NCBI GenBank assembly: GCA_030682475.1
Contig: JAUXOA010000077.1
Span: 1-64,000 of the forward strand
DNA from: Rhodoferax sp.
GTDB taxonomy: Bacteria; Pseudomonadota; Gammaproteobacteria; Burkholderiales; Burkholderiaceae_C
Length of the DNA stretch: 64,000 bases
Direction of reading: 5' to 3'
Every line of letters begins with the position of its first letter. Position 1 is the first letter of the stretch. The notes beneath the pieces were generated by a model, which was given only the letters and a program-made list of their open reading frames with translations, ran no database searches and had not been told where the DNA came from. Shown here one piece after another: positions 26,983 through 35,056 of this stretch. The position numbers were made by a program, and so were the translations under genes.

Positions 26983-29166
26983 GTGACTGAACTCCCGATC
27001 CGTCCGCCAGACAAGCCAATCGACCAGCGACAAAACCGGACGGTCATCCTGCTGTCTCTGATGATGTTGCTGGTGCCTGCCATGGGGGTTCCAGGGGAAG
27101 AACTGCTGCAAGACACCTTGAAGTCCATCCTGGTCTCTTTTTTTGCACTGGCCGCGTCATTTTCTTTTTTCTGGCCTCAGCGCCAGCAAAAAGGAGAGAT
27201 GCACTTTCACAGCCTATTGTGTTTCCCGCTTGTGCTCATGGCCTATGCCCTGGGCAGTATGGCGTGGTCGCACGCCTACCTGGGCGGCGTGGAAGCGATC
27301 CGCTGGTTGGTGTTCAGCCTGATTCTTTTTCTGGGCATGAATACGCTAAGCCTGGTTCGGGTCACGCAACTGGCTTGGGGTATTCACCTCGGTGCGGTGC
27401 TTGCATCACTGTGGGCCGCTTTGCAATTCTGGGTTGATTTCACGTTCTTTCCCCAATTCGCCAACCCGGCGTCAACCTTTGTCAATCGCAATTTTTTCGC
27501 CGAATTCCTTGTTTGCACCCTGCCTTTTTCCGTTCTGCTCATGAGCCGGGTGCGAAACAAGACTTTGGTTTTTCTGTTGTTATTTTCTCTTGGCTTCAAT
27601 GTCGTGGCGCTGATGATGACAGGGGCCCGTTCTGCGCTATTGGGTTTGTGGCTGTTGGTGTTGCTGCTTCCGGCCATCGTCGGTTTGTACAGAAAACAGT
27701 TTGTCGCTAAAGACTGGCGCATGGGCCATTGCATCGCGCTGGTCGCGCTGTTGATCACCACGGTCTGGGGTCTGGGCTCGATCAATACGGCCAACCCCAA
27801 GCTGATAGCCGAGTATGGCCAAGCTGACGCGATTGATCGGGCGCTCAAGCGCACCTTGTCGATGACCAAGGCCGAGGAATACAGCCACGGGTCTTTTTCA
27901 ATCCGCGCCCTGATGTGGAAGGCCACCGGACGAATGATCCAGGCCAACCCGGTGATCGGGGTCGGCGCCGGCGCGTGGGAAGTGCAGGCGCCTCTCTACC
28001 AGGAAGAGGGGAGCCAGATTGAGACCGATTTATACGCGCACAACGAGATATTGCAATTGCTGGCCGAGTACGGGCTGGCCGGCTGGCTGGTTCTTTTGAG
28101 CCTGTTGTCCTATCTCACATGGGCCGCCTGCCGAACCTGGTCAGATCAGACTTGCGAGGGGAAACAGGAAGCGCCGCTGCGCGCCTTGACACTGGCCAGC
28201 TTGCTGATGCTGCTGCTCGTCAGCAACGCGGGCTTCCCGTGGCGCCTGGCAACAAGCGGGGCTTTGTTCGCGCTCAGTCTGTCCATTCTGGCCGCCTCTG
28301 ATGTTCGCCTGGCTGCTGGCAGACCTTTTTTATGGCATGCGGTGCCATGGCAGGCGCGCTACGCCTGGGGGGCCTTCTGCGCCACGGTGCTTGGTACGGC
28401 GCTCGCGGCGTACATTGCACAACAAGCGATCGCCTGCGAAGGTCGGCTGGTGCGGGCCTACAAGATGGCGCTGACCATCACCCGGTCTGGCAGTTCCGAT
28501 GACCGGCGCTGGGACCAGTCGAAGGCCGAAATACGCCGGCTCATGCGCGAAGGTATCGCGATCAATCCGCATTACAGAAAGATCACCCCCCTGGTTGCTG
28601 ACGAACTGGCCAGTTGGGGCGACTGGGAGAACGCGGTCTGGATCTGGGAATCGGTCCTGGTATCGCGCCCGCATATTGTGCTGCTCACGGCCAATATTTC
28701 GCGCGCTTATCTGCAAACTCGCGACTACCAGAAATCATTGGTCTTTTTTGACCGTGCGGCAAAACTTCAACCCACCGCGCCTGCGGTACGCGCGCTGCAC
28801 GCTCTGTTGTTGATCCAGAGCGGGCAGTACCCGCAAGCGGCACAAATTGTCAGGGAGCTCTTGCAGGCCAATGTGGTCGACGACAGCGTGATGATGTTGA
28901 CCTATTTGCTCGGCACCACCACCCGGGACTGGAGACTGACCATCCAGGCGCTTGAGCTTCGCATCCAGAAGGCACCGATTGACGTCGCCAATGACTGGCT
29001 GAACCTGGGGAATGTTTACAACAAGGCGGAGGTCAACAACCAGGCCCAGGCGCTGGAGAGCTACCGCGCGGCGCTCAACGCGGTCCCGTATTACCTGCAA
29101 GACGGTGTTTGGGCGAAAATTCCTCCGGTTTACCGGACCAAGTTGCAGCAAGCCGTCCAGCAATAA
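26983..29166 (+). CDS. O-antigen-ligase-like (Wzy_C) membrane protein with TPR tail
   Basis: A 727-residue polytopic protein. About 12 hydrophobic segments fill residues 20-460. The periplasmic loop motif AHNEILQLLAEYGLAGW matches the conserved H-N-x3-Q-x3-E-x-G of WaaL/PglL/Wzy-type ligases. The last 230 residues form TPR-like helical repeats (residues about 560-720). Members link or polymerise glycans at the periplasmic face; PglL types glycosylate proteins. No sugar-nucleotide genes are nearby. Its position at the head of the cytochrome array raises the possibility that it glycosylates a secreted cytochrome, which is inference. The start is GTG at 26983, divergent from the triheme operon. 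Confidence 0.75.
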   Translation: MTELPIRPPDKPIDQRQNRTVILLSLMMLLVPAMGVPGEELLQDTLKSILVSFFALAASFSFFWPQRQQKGEMHFHSLLCFPLVLMAYALGSMAWSHAYLGGVEAIRWLVFSLILFLGMNTLSLVRVTQLAWGIHLGAVLASLWAALQFWVDFTFFPQFANPASTFVNRNFFAEFLVCTLPFSVLLMSRVRNKTLVFLLLFSLGFNVVALMMTGARSALLGLWLLVLLLPAIVGLYRKQFVAKDWRMGHCIALVALLITTVWGLGSINTANPKLIAEYGQADAIDRALKRTLSMTKAEEYSHGSFSIRALMWKATGRMIQANPVIGVGAGAWEVQAPLYQEEGSQIETDLYAHNEILQLLAEYGLAGWLVLLSLLSYLTWAACRTWSDQTCEGKQEAPLRALTLASLLMLLLVSNAGFPWRLATSGALFALSLSILAASDVRLAAGRPFLWHAVPWQARYAWGAFCATVLGTALAAYIAQQAIACEGRLVRAYKMALTITRSGSSDDRRWDQSKAEIRRLMREGIAINPHYRKITPLVADELASWGDWENAVWIWESVLVSRPHIVLLTANISRAYLQTRDYQKSLVFFDRAAKLQPTAPAVRALHALLLIQSGQYPQAAQIVRELLQANVVDDSVMMLTYLLGTTTRDWRLTIQALELRIQKAPIDVANDWLNLGNVYNKAEVNNQAQALESYRAALNAVPYYLQDGVWAKIPPVYRTKLQQAVQQ

Positions 29167-29305
29167 GCATCAGCGCCCATTCGAGGGTGCTATGGCGTCA
29201 GGCAAGCGCAATTCGCTGGAGTGGTACATTGTCAATGTTGTACTATTCACATCTGAAATTGTTTCAGCTCGCCTGTATCTGACAAGAGGATGAAAAAACT
29301 TAAAC

Positions 29306-30421
29306 ATGGAAAAACACACTTTGCGCCGGACCATGCTCGGCTTTCTCCAACTGGTCGGCATTGCGCTGCTGGCCGCTTGCGCGGCACCGCCCCAAGCCAC
29401 CAAGGCGCCAGAAATTCCGGTCTTTCCGCCGCCGCCGGAGGAAGCACGCTTCTTCTACGAGCGCACCCTCTACAGCAGTGCCGATGTCGTCAAGGAAGAC
29501 AAAAACGCCGCCCTGCGGCGGCTGCTGCTGGGGGAAACGAGAGTCGGCGAAGGCTTGGGCAAACCCTATGGCGTCGCGGTCTACCATGGCCGTGTCTTTG
29601 TCAGCGACACGGCGCAGGGCTCGGTCGCGGTGTTTGATATTCCGGGCCAGCGCTTTTACCGGATCGGCGACGGCGACGGCCTTGGCAGGCTGGGCACACC
29701 CTTCGGTCTTGACGTCGATGGCAAGGGCAATCTGTACGTGGTTGACAACGCGGCCAAACTGGTTCAGGTTTACGGCCTGGACGGCAAACACCTGCGTACC
29801 TTGGCCAGCGGCGGAAAATGGTTTGTGCGTCCCTCCGGCATCGCAGTCGATGCCGAGGGCAGCCGCATTTATGTGGTGGACAGCGGCGGCATCAGCAGCG
29901 ACGAACATCGGGTGCGCGTGTTCGACGCCCAAAGCGGCCAGCATTTGCTGGATTTTGGCAAACGCGGCTCGGAACCGGGCGAGCTGAATTTACCGCGCGA
30001 CGTGACGATTGGCAAGGATGGTTTGCTGTATGTGGTGGACGGCGGCAATTTCAGGGTCCAGGTGTTCCGCCCGGATGGCACGTTTGTGCGGGTCTTCGGC
30101 GGCATCGGACGCCAGGGCGGACAATTTTCCCGGCCCAAGGAAGTGGCCACCGATCCGCAGGGCAACGTCTATATCGTCGATACTGCCTTCGGCAATTTCC
30201 AGATCTTCACGCCCGAGGGCAAGCTCTTGTTGTCGGTTGGCAGCCGGTCCGAGCGGGACGGCATGGCCAAATACATGCTGCCCTCCGGCATTGCGATCGA
30301 TGGCGACGGTCGCGTTTACATGGTGGACCAGTACTTCAGCAAGGTCGATATCTACCGGCCGGCCAAGCTCGCTGCCGATGCCGGCTTTACCGTGAAGAAG
30401 GAAGCGGTCATCAAAAAATAG
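29306..30421 (+). CDS. NHL-repeat beta-propeller lipoprotein
   Basis: A 371-residue lipoprotein: leader LVGIALLAAC gives the lipidated Cys near residue 25. The mature part is a six-bladed NHL propeller, with repeated units such as GVAVYHGRVFVSDTAQGSVAVFD and PKEVATDPQGNVYIVDTAFGNFQIF, covering residues 85-355. Such propellers usually act as binding scaffolds rather than enzymes. Two further NHL proteins (38921, 39909) are in the locus, both close to cytochromes. It lies just before the tetraheme gene, separated by a hairpin and regulatory sites. A role in assembly or docking of extracellular cytochromes is plausible but unproven. Confidence 0.8.
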   Translation: MEKHTLRRTMLGFLQLVGIALLAACAAPPQATKAPEIPVFPPPPEEARFFYERTLYSSADVVKEDKNAALRRLLLGETRVGEGLGKPYGVAVYHGRVFVSDTAQGSVAVFDIPGQRFYRIGDGDGLGRLGTPFGLDVDGKGNLYVVDNAAKLVQVYGLDGKHLRTLASGGKWFVRPSGIAVDAEGSRIYVVDSGGISSDEHRVRVFDAQSGQHLLDFGKRGSEPGELNLPRDVTIGKDGLLYVVDGGNFRVQVFRPDGTFVRVFGGIGRQGGQFSRPKEVATDPQGNVYIVDTAFGNFQIFTPEGKLLLSVGSRSERDGMAKYMLPSGIAIDGDGRVYMVDQYFSKVDIYRPAKLAADAGFTVKKEAVIKK

Positions 30422-30433
30422 CAGCGTTATTTT

Positions 30434-30465
30434 CCCGAAAACAGGAACGGATTCCTGTTTTCGGG
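30434..30465 (+). terminator. Perfect 14-bp stem hairpin after the NHL lipoprotein gene
   Basis: CCCGAAAACAGGAA (30434-30447) pairs exactly with TTCCTGTTTTCGGG (30452-30465) around a four-base loop. No T-run follows, so it may be an mRNA-protecting hairpin or a weak, Rho-assisted terminator. It separates the NHL gene from the tetraheme promoter. Confidence 0.6.
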
Positions 30466-30514
30466 AGCAGGGGATCGCGAGAAAGGAAAGAATCCTCTTT
30501 TAACGCCAAAATGT

Positions 30515-30528
30515 CTGATTTGAATCAA
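30515..30528 (+). promoter_or_regulatory. FNR-like box upstream of the tetraheme gene
   Basis: CTGATTTGAATCAA matches 9 of the 10 defined positions of TTGAT-N4-ATCAA. It sits eight bases upstream of the -24 element of the sigma-54 promoter candidate at 30537, an unusually close position, so it might instead act as a repressor site or serve another Crp/FNR-family regulator. Confidence 0.45.
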
Positions 30529-30536
30529 ACATATAA

Positions 30537-30553
30537 CTGGCCTGGAACTTGCT
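30537..30553 (+). promoter_or_regulatory. Sigma-54 (-24/-12) promoter candidate for the tetraheme gene
   Basis: CTGGCCTGGAACTTGCT has GG and GC 10 bases apart with TTGC at -12, a good sigma-54 match. The predicted transcription start lies about 73 bases before the ATG at 30638. The NtrC-type regulator encoded at 49475 contains GAFTGA, so a local activator is available. Confidence 0.75.
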
Positions 30554-30637
30554 TAATTGAAGTGGACGAGTCAAAATCAACGCACTGGGTTTGGTTTTAA
30601 TCCATGACTATGTAAATACAGAAAGGCGGGTGGCAAA

Positions 30638-31507
30638 ATGATGAACAAATCTTTGTTAAAAGGCGTCATGACACGAGGGGTCGGCAGTGTGGCCATCTTG
30701 TTATTGACCATGGGGGTCTTTGGCAGTCAGCAGGCCTTGGCTGCGATCGCAGGCGGGAAGCATGATCTGACCCCGACCGGGAGTGCTACAAACAAGTTCA
30801 CTGCTACTGCTGCTGGTGCCACTGAAATCTGCGTCTTTTGCCATACACCGCACGGCTCGGCTTCTACTGCTGAACTGCCCTTATGGAACCGCACGGCGTC
30901 GGCGGGTGCTTACACGACCTACAACACCTTGGGCACTTCCAGTCTGGATGGCGCAACCGCAGCAGTCGGTTCCGTGTCGCTCGCCTGTCTTTCCTGCCAT
31001 GACGGCGCGACGGCCATGAACACCATGGTCAATGCGCCGGGCTCGGGTCTCGGGGGTGGCGCTTATTCCGGCACTTGGTCTGCCGGCACCGGCACGATGG
31101 CGGCGGGGATTGCCAATCTCGGTAAGGATTTAAAGAATGACCATCCGATCGGCATTCAATACGGCGGCGGCATGGCAGGCAACGTCGCATATACGCAAGC
31201 CGCTATTGGCGATGGCGGTTTTAAGGATACTGATTTTAAAGGCGTGCAATTCGCAACTTTGAATAGTCAGCCGCTATGGTGGGTCGATACTGGAGGAGCA
31301 GGGCGTCAGAAGACCGACCTGATGCTCTACACGCGGACTGGTGCGTCCGCAACTCCAGCCGGCACGAGCACTGCGGCGATTACCCTTGCCGGAGCTCAGG
31401 CTTTTGTTGAGTGCGCAAGTTGCCACGATCCGCATAGCACCAATACAACCTTCCTGCGTATCTCCAATGCCGGAAGCGCAGTGTGCCTGGCTTGCCATAT
31501 CAAGTAG
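30638..31507 (+). CDS. Secreted tetraheme cytochrome, OmcE-like nanowire candidate
   Basis: A 289-residue exported protein with a signal peptide ending around residue 36 (QQALA) and four heme motifs: CVFCH 65-69, CLSCH 117-121, CASCH 259-263 and CLACH 283-287. Conserved surroundings are KHDLT, CVFCHTPHG, PLWNRT, DHPI, CHDPH and FLR. The four-heme count, size and CVFCHTPH/PLWN/DHPI layout recall extracellular OmcE-type filament cytochromes; that assignment is from memory and needs structural checking. The 11-heme protein at 40988 begins with a homologous four-heme module. The gene has its own sigma-54-type promoter and terminator, suggesting high and separately controlled expression. Confidence 0.85.
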   Translation: MMNKSLLKGVMTRGVGSVAILLLTMGVFGSQQALAAIAGGKHDLTPTGSATNKFTATAAGATEICVFCHTPHGSASTAELPLWNRTASAGAYTTYNTLGTSSLDGATAAVGSVSLACLSCHDGATAMNTMVNAPGSGLGGGAYSGTWSAGTGTMAAGIANLGKDLKNDHPIGIQYGGGMAGNVAYTQAAIGDGGFKDTDFKGVQFATLNSQPLWWVDTGGAGRQKTDLMLYTRTGASATPAGTSTAAITLAGAQAFVECASCHDPHSTNTTFLRISNAGSAVCLACHIK

Positions 31508-31537
31508 TAGATAATTGATTGTTGCTTGACCATCGAG

Positions 31538-31571
31538 GGGTAGACAGGGTAACTTGTCTACCCTTTGTTTT
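31538..31571 (+). terminator. Rho-independent terminator after the tetraheme gene
   Basis: GGGTAGACA (31538-31546) pairs with TGTCTACCC (31555-31563) around an eight-base loop, followed by TTTGTTTT. It sits about 30 bases after the stop codon, so the tetraheme message can be made as a monocistronic transcript, with the genes below depending on read-through or another promoter. Confidence 0.85.
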
Positions 31572-31622
31572 GCCGGTTTTGAACCTGCCGGTTTTCAACG
31601 TTAACGAGGAAGCCTGCCTTTC

Positions 31623-32597
31623 ATGAGACTCCTACCGAATTATTTTTCGAGAGCTGTGTTGCTCTCGTTGGCGTTGCTGGCTGCCACCGCCGCCGCCGCA
31701 CAGTCGGCTGTTTTCGCCAAAGTCGGCGACGTCGTGATCACGCAGGACGACTACAACGCAGCGTTCAGCGTCGCCTCACGCGGCAAGTTCTACCATGGCA
31801 AACCGCCCGAAAACGAAGTCGCTTTGCTGCAGCGTGAAGTGGGCGAACAGATGGTCGCGCGCATCCTGCTGCTGCGCGAAGCCAAGCAGCGCGGGCTGCG
31901 TGCGGACGCCGCCGAGATTCAAAAAACGCTGCAAAGCTACGAGCAGCGCTATGCCAGCAGCGAGCAATGGAAAAAGAACCGGGCGCAGGCCTTGCCACCC
32001 TTGCAGGCTCGCCTGGAGCAGGAAGACCTGCTGAGCCAGCTTGAAAAGACCGTGCGCTCAAGCGCGAAACCGAACGAAAAGCAGGTCAAAGCCTATTATG
32101 CGGCGCATCAGGTCAAGTTTACCGAGCCCGAGCAAATGCGCGTCTCGGTGATATTGTTGAAGGTTGATCCATCGGCCACCAGCGCTACCTGGAAAAAGTC
32201 CGATGAGCAGGCGCAGGCACTTGCCAAACGGGTACGCGCCGGAGAGGATTTCGCGGCGCTGGCGCGCCAGCATTCCGGCGATGGCTCGGCGCAGCAGGGC
32301 GGCGATATGGGTTATCTGCACAGTGGCATGCTGCCCGAAGGCACCCAGGAGGCGCTGTCCAAATTAAAAACCGGCGAGATCAGCGATTCGCTGCGTTTGC
32401 TGGAAGGGTTCGCGCTATTTCGGCTGACCGACCGCAAGGCCGCCCAATTGCATGGGTTTGATGCGGTCAAAGTACGGGCCCAAGAATTAGCACAGCGCGA
32501 GCAAAGCGACGCCGCCTGGACGGCCTTCGTGGCGGAGCTGAAAACGAAGACGCCGATACAGATTGACCCGTCGCGCTTTTTGCCGCTGGCCAGGTAA
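31623..32597 (+). CDS. Periplasmic parvulin-type prolyl isomerase
   Basis: A 324-residue exported protein: signal peptide to about residue 26 (AAAAQSA), an N-terminal chaperone-like helical region related to SurA/PrsA (residues 30-165), and a parvulin rotamase domain at about 175-270 (QMRVSVILLKVD, then AGEDFAALARQHSGDGSAQQGGDMGYLHSGML). It likely helps fold exported proteins, probably the beta-barrel encoded next or extracellular cytochromes. It starts the long gene run after the tetraheme terminator. The beta-barrel gene begins 22 bases downstream, which supports a dedicated chaperone-client pair. Confidence 0.88.
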   Translation: MRLLPNYFSRAVLLSLALLAATAAAAQSAVFAKVGDVVITQDDYNAAFSVASRGKFYHGKPPENEVALLQREVGEQMVARILLLREAKQRGLRADAAEIQKTLQSYEQRYASSEQWKKNRAQALPPLQARLEQEDLLSQLEKTVRSSAKPNEKQVKAYYAAHQVKFTEPEQMRVSVILLKVDPSATSATWKKSDEQAQALAKRVRAGEDFAALARQHSGDGSAQQGGDMGYLHSGMLPEGTQEALSKLKTGEISDSLRLLEGFALFRLTDRKAAQLHGFDAVKVRAQELAQREQSDAAWTAFVAELKTKTPIQIDPSRFLPLAR

Positions 32598-32619
32598 CTC
32601 AGCGCGGGGCCACTGCCAG

Positions 32620-34569
32620 GTGAGACTGCTGATCGCATTGCTGGCAGTGCTGTGCCACGGCACGGCGCACCCGGCCTTGCCACCCGCAGAGGCGGATGCC
32701 CCGGCGCAAAAGCCCGCTCCGGCAGCGACCGGCAGCACGGAGTCCGATGACAATCAGGGATTCACCTGGTTCCTGCCCCCGGTGCGAATCGGCGGTACAT
32801 TGTCGTATGGCCTTCGACGCGATAGCTTTGATGGACAACAGCGCAGCCAAAGCGGGCTGACGGCCACCTTGAACGCCAGTACCAACACCTATATCTGGCA
32901 GCCCTGGTTCGCGCGCGTCAATGGTGGCCTGGGTTTTACGACCTCAACGGACAGCAGCGGCACCATCGGAGCAGCCAGCAGCAGCAAGAGCGTCGTCGTG
33001 ACCGGCAGCGGACAGTTGTCGGTGCTGGCGCAAAGCAAATTTCCGTTTCAGGCGCATTTTCAACGCAACGACAGCCGTGCTTCTTCCGATCTGGCGCTGG
33101 CCAATGGTCACGCCAGTCAGCGCTACGGCTTTACCCAGCGCTACTACCGTCCCGAGGGCGATGCGTCGCTCGGCTGGGACCGCAGCACCCAAACCAGCGC
33201 CGACGCCGGACGCGACCTGCAGGACAGCCTGCAGCTCAGGTTGGCGCACCGGCTCGAATTTCATCGCCTGCAACTGAGCGGCGACCGCGCCACCAACAAA
33301 CGCGAGAACACCGGTGAGCGCGCGGTGCAAAACAACCTGTCCTTGCAGCACAGTTACACGCCGGACCCCTCGATTTCGGTAGAAAGCCTGGCCAATATCA
33401 GTCGCTCCGACTATCGCCTGCAGCAAGGCAATAACGATATGCGCCTGCTGCAACTCAGCAGCAATGCGTTCTGGCGCCCGCAGGGAAAACCGATGACCGT
33501 GACGGGTGGCGTCCGCATGTTCGCGTTGGAGTCAGACTCCACCGGCTTTGCCGTCAATGGCAACTTGACTGGCAACCGCTTTCTCAATGCCAACGCCAAC
33601 CTGGGAGTGAATTATGAATTCAACCGGTTCATTCGCATCAATGCCGGCGTGAACGTCAATATGGTGGAAAACAACGGTGTGAAAACCCTCAGCAGCAATA
33701 CCAACCAATCCGTCGGCGCGAGCTATCAACCCGACGCCATTGAACTGGGCACCTTTCGGTATAACTGGGGTGCTTCTGCCAATCTGGGCAACCAGACTGG
33801 CAACGAGAATTCAGACCGTCAATTGACCTTGCAACTCAGTCACAACCTGAGCCGCAGCACCAGGCTGGAGGGCGGGTCAACGGTCGCTATGAATGTCAGT
33901 CAAAGCGTGTCCGCTACCGCCAGCGGCAGCGCGGCGAGCAGTCCAGCCGAAGCCAGAGCCACCCAACATCTGACCCATAGCGGTTCCTTGTCGTGGGATC
34001 TGTCGCAGCAAGCCGGTGCGGCGCTGGTCCGCTTGAGCGCGAGTGATTCCCGGGCGCTGGACGGCAAGCAGGAGTTTTTTCAACTCATCAATTTTCAGGC
34101 CTCAAGTAATTTGCCGACCAGCGGCTACAGTTCATGGACTGGCAATCTCACGGTGCAAGCGGTGCGCCAAGGGGCAAACACGATGATTGACAATACGGCC
34201 CCGCTCAACCCGCAAATTCTCACAGAGCCAAGCAGGGGTTTTGTGACCAACTCGGGCGGCTCCATCAGCTATCAAAATCAACGTGTCCTCGGAGTTCGTC
34301 GCTTGCGTTTCGTATCTGATCTGCGCCTGAACAGTCAGTCGCTGCTGCCGCTGTTGGGCAGCGGCAAGGGCCAGGAGCTCGCGGCCTGGGGTAACCGCCT
34401 GAGTTATTCAATCGGGCGCACGCAATTGCAAGCCAGCATGCAGATTTCGAGCAGCAGTCCACAAAAGAGCAGCGTCGGTCCGGTAACGAAAGTGGAGAAT
34501 GTGGAGAATGTGAGAAAAATCAATAAATCCATCATGTTTTCCATTTCGCGCAGTTTTGGGGATTTTTGA
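32620..34569 (+). CDS. Outer-membrane beta-barrel protein (putative conduit porin)
   Basis: About 649 residues. A signal peptide (VRLLIALLAVLCHGTAHPALP) follows a GTG start at 32620, preferred to an overlapping upstream start in the prolyl isomerase gene. The mature chain is made of alternating polar/aromatic strands typical of a large barrel, such as RFVSDLRLNSQS and SYQPDAIELGTFRYNWGAS, and ends in a C-terminal aromatic strand SIMFSISRSFGDF with terminal Phe, the usual Bam-recognition signal. No sequence match to MtrB/PioB is evident to me. Surrounded by multihaem cytochromes, it is a strong candidate for the porin of an outer-membrane electron conduit. Confidence 0.75.
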   Translation: MRLLIALLAVLCHGTAHPALPPAEADAPAQKPAPAATGSTESDDNQGFTWFLPPVRIGGTLSYGLRRDSFDGQQRSQSGLTATLNASTNTYIWQPWFARVNGGLGFTTSTDSSGTIGAASSSKSVVVTGSGQLSVLAQSKFPFQAHFQRNDSRASSDLALANGHASQRYGFTQRYYRPEGDASLGWDRSTQTSADAGRDLQDSLQLRLAHRLEFHRLQLSGDRATNKRENTGERAVQNNLSLQHSYTPDPSISVESLANISRSDYRLQQGNNDMRLLQLSSNAFWRPQGKPMTVTGGVRMFALESDSTGFAVNGNLTGNRFLNANANLGVNYEFNRFIRINAGVNVNMVENNGVKTLSSNTNQSVGASYQPDAIELGTFRYNWGASANLGNQTGNENSDRQLTLQLSHNLSRSTRLEGGSTVAMNVSQSVSATASGSAASSPAEARATQHLTHSGSLSWDLSQQAGAALVRLSASDSRALDGKQEFFQLINFQASSNLPTSGYSSWTGNLTVQAVRQGANTMIDNTAPLNPQILTEPSRGFVTNSGGSISYQNQRVLGVRRLRFVSDLRLNSQSLLPLLGSGKGQELAAWGNRLSYSIGRTQLQASMQISSSSPQKSSVGPVTKVENVENVRKINKSIMFSISRSFGDF

Positions 34570-34604
34570 GTTTTTCAGGTTTATTTTTTGGAAGGTGGGT
34601 TGAA

Positions 34605-35048
34605 ATGTTGATGTTGATTAACTTTGGTGCAGCCATCAAGAGAGGGCTGCTGATCTTGATGTTCCTGGTGGCCGGGCTGGCAAACATGCAGCCGGCGCAT
34701 GCCGAATATGGCGATGTCGTTATGAACAATTATTCGGACGCTGCCGGCATGCGTCCGGCCGTATTTCCGCATTGGTTCCACCGAATTCGATTTAGCTGCA
34801 AGGTATGTCACGCCGATCTCGGTTTCAAATTCAAGGCCGGTGGCAATGAAATCAACATGGTCAAGATCATCGACGGTCAATACTGCGGCGCCTGCCATAA
34901 CGGCAACATCGCGTGGTCAGTAGAGAACTGCGACCTGTGCCATACCGGCAAACCGGGCGCCTTGACCCAGGTGCACGAGAGCACCATCAATTCCCTGGTC
35001 ACGCCCGTCGGCGCTACGGCACCTGCACAGCCGCAGCAGAAGAAATAG
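34605..35048 (+). CDS. Triheme c7-like periplasmic cytochrome
   Basis: A 147-residue protein with a signal peptide ending at QPAHA, then EYGDVVMNNYSD and three heme motifs CKVCH, CGACH and CDLCH, of the cytochrome c7/c3 type. The FPHWFHRIRFSCKVCH segment supplies the His axial ligand upstream of the first heme. Such small triheme proteins typically carry electrons across the periplasm to outer-membrane partners. It has a close paralogue at 38523 (EYGDVVLNKRSE; HWFHRIRFRCKVCH). The ATG at 34605 follows GGAAGG; an open TTG start lies 39 bases earlier. It directly follows the beta-barrel gene. Confidence 0.88.
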   Translation: MLMLINFGAAIKRGLLILMFLVAGLANMQPAHAEYGDVVMNNYSDAAGMRPAVFPHWFHRIRFSCKVCHADLGFKFKAGGNEINMVKIIDGQYCGACHNGNIAWSVENCDLCHTGKPGALTQVHESTINSLVTPVGATAPAQPQQKK

Positions 35049-35056
35049 GAGCCGCC

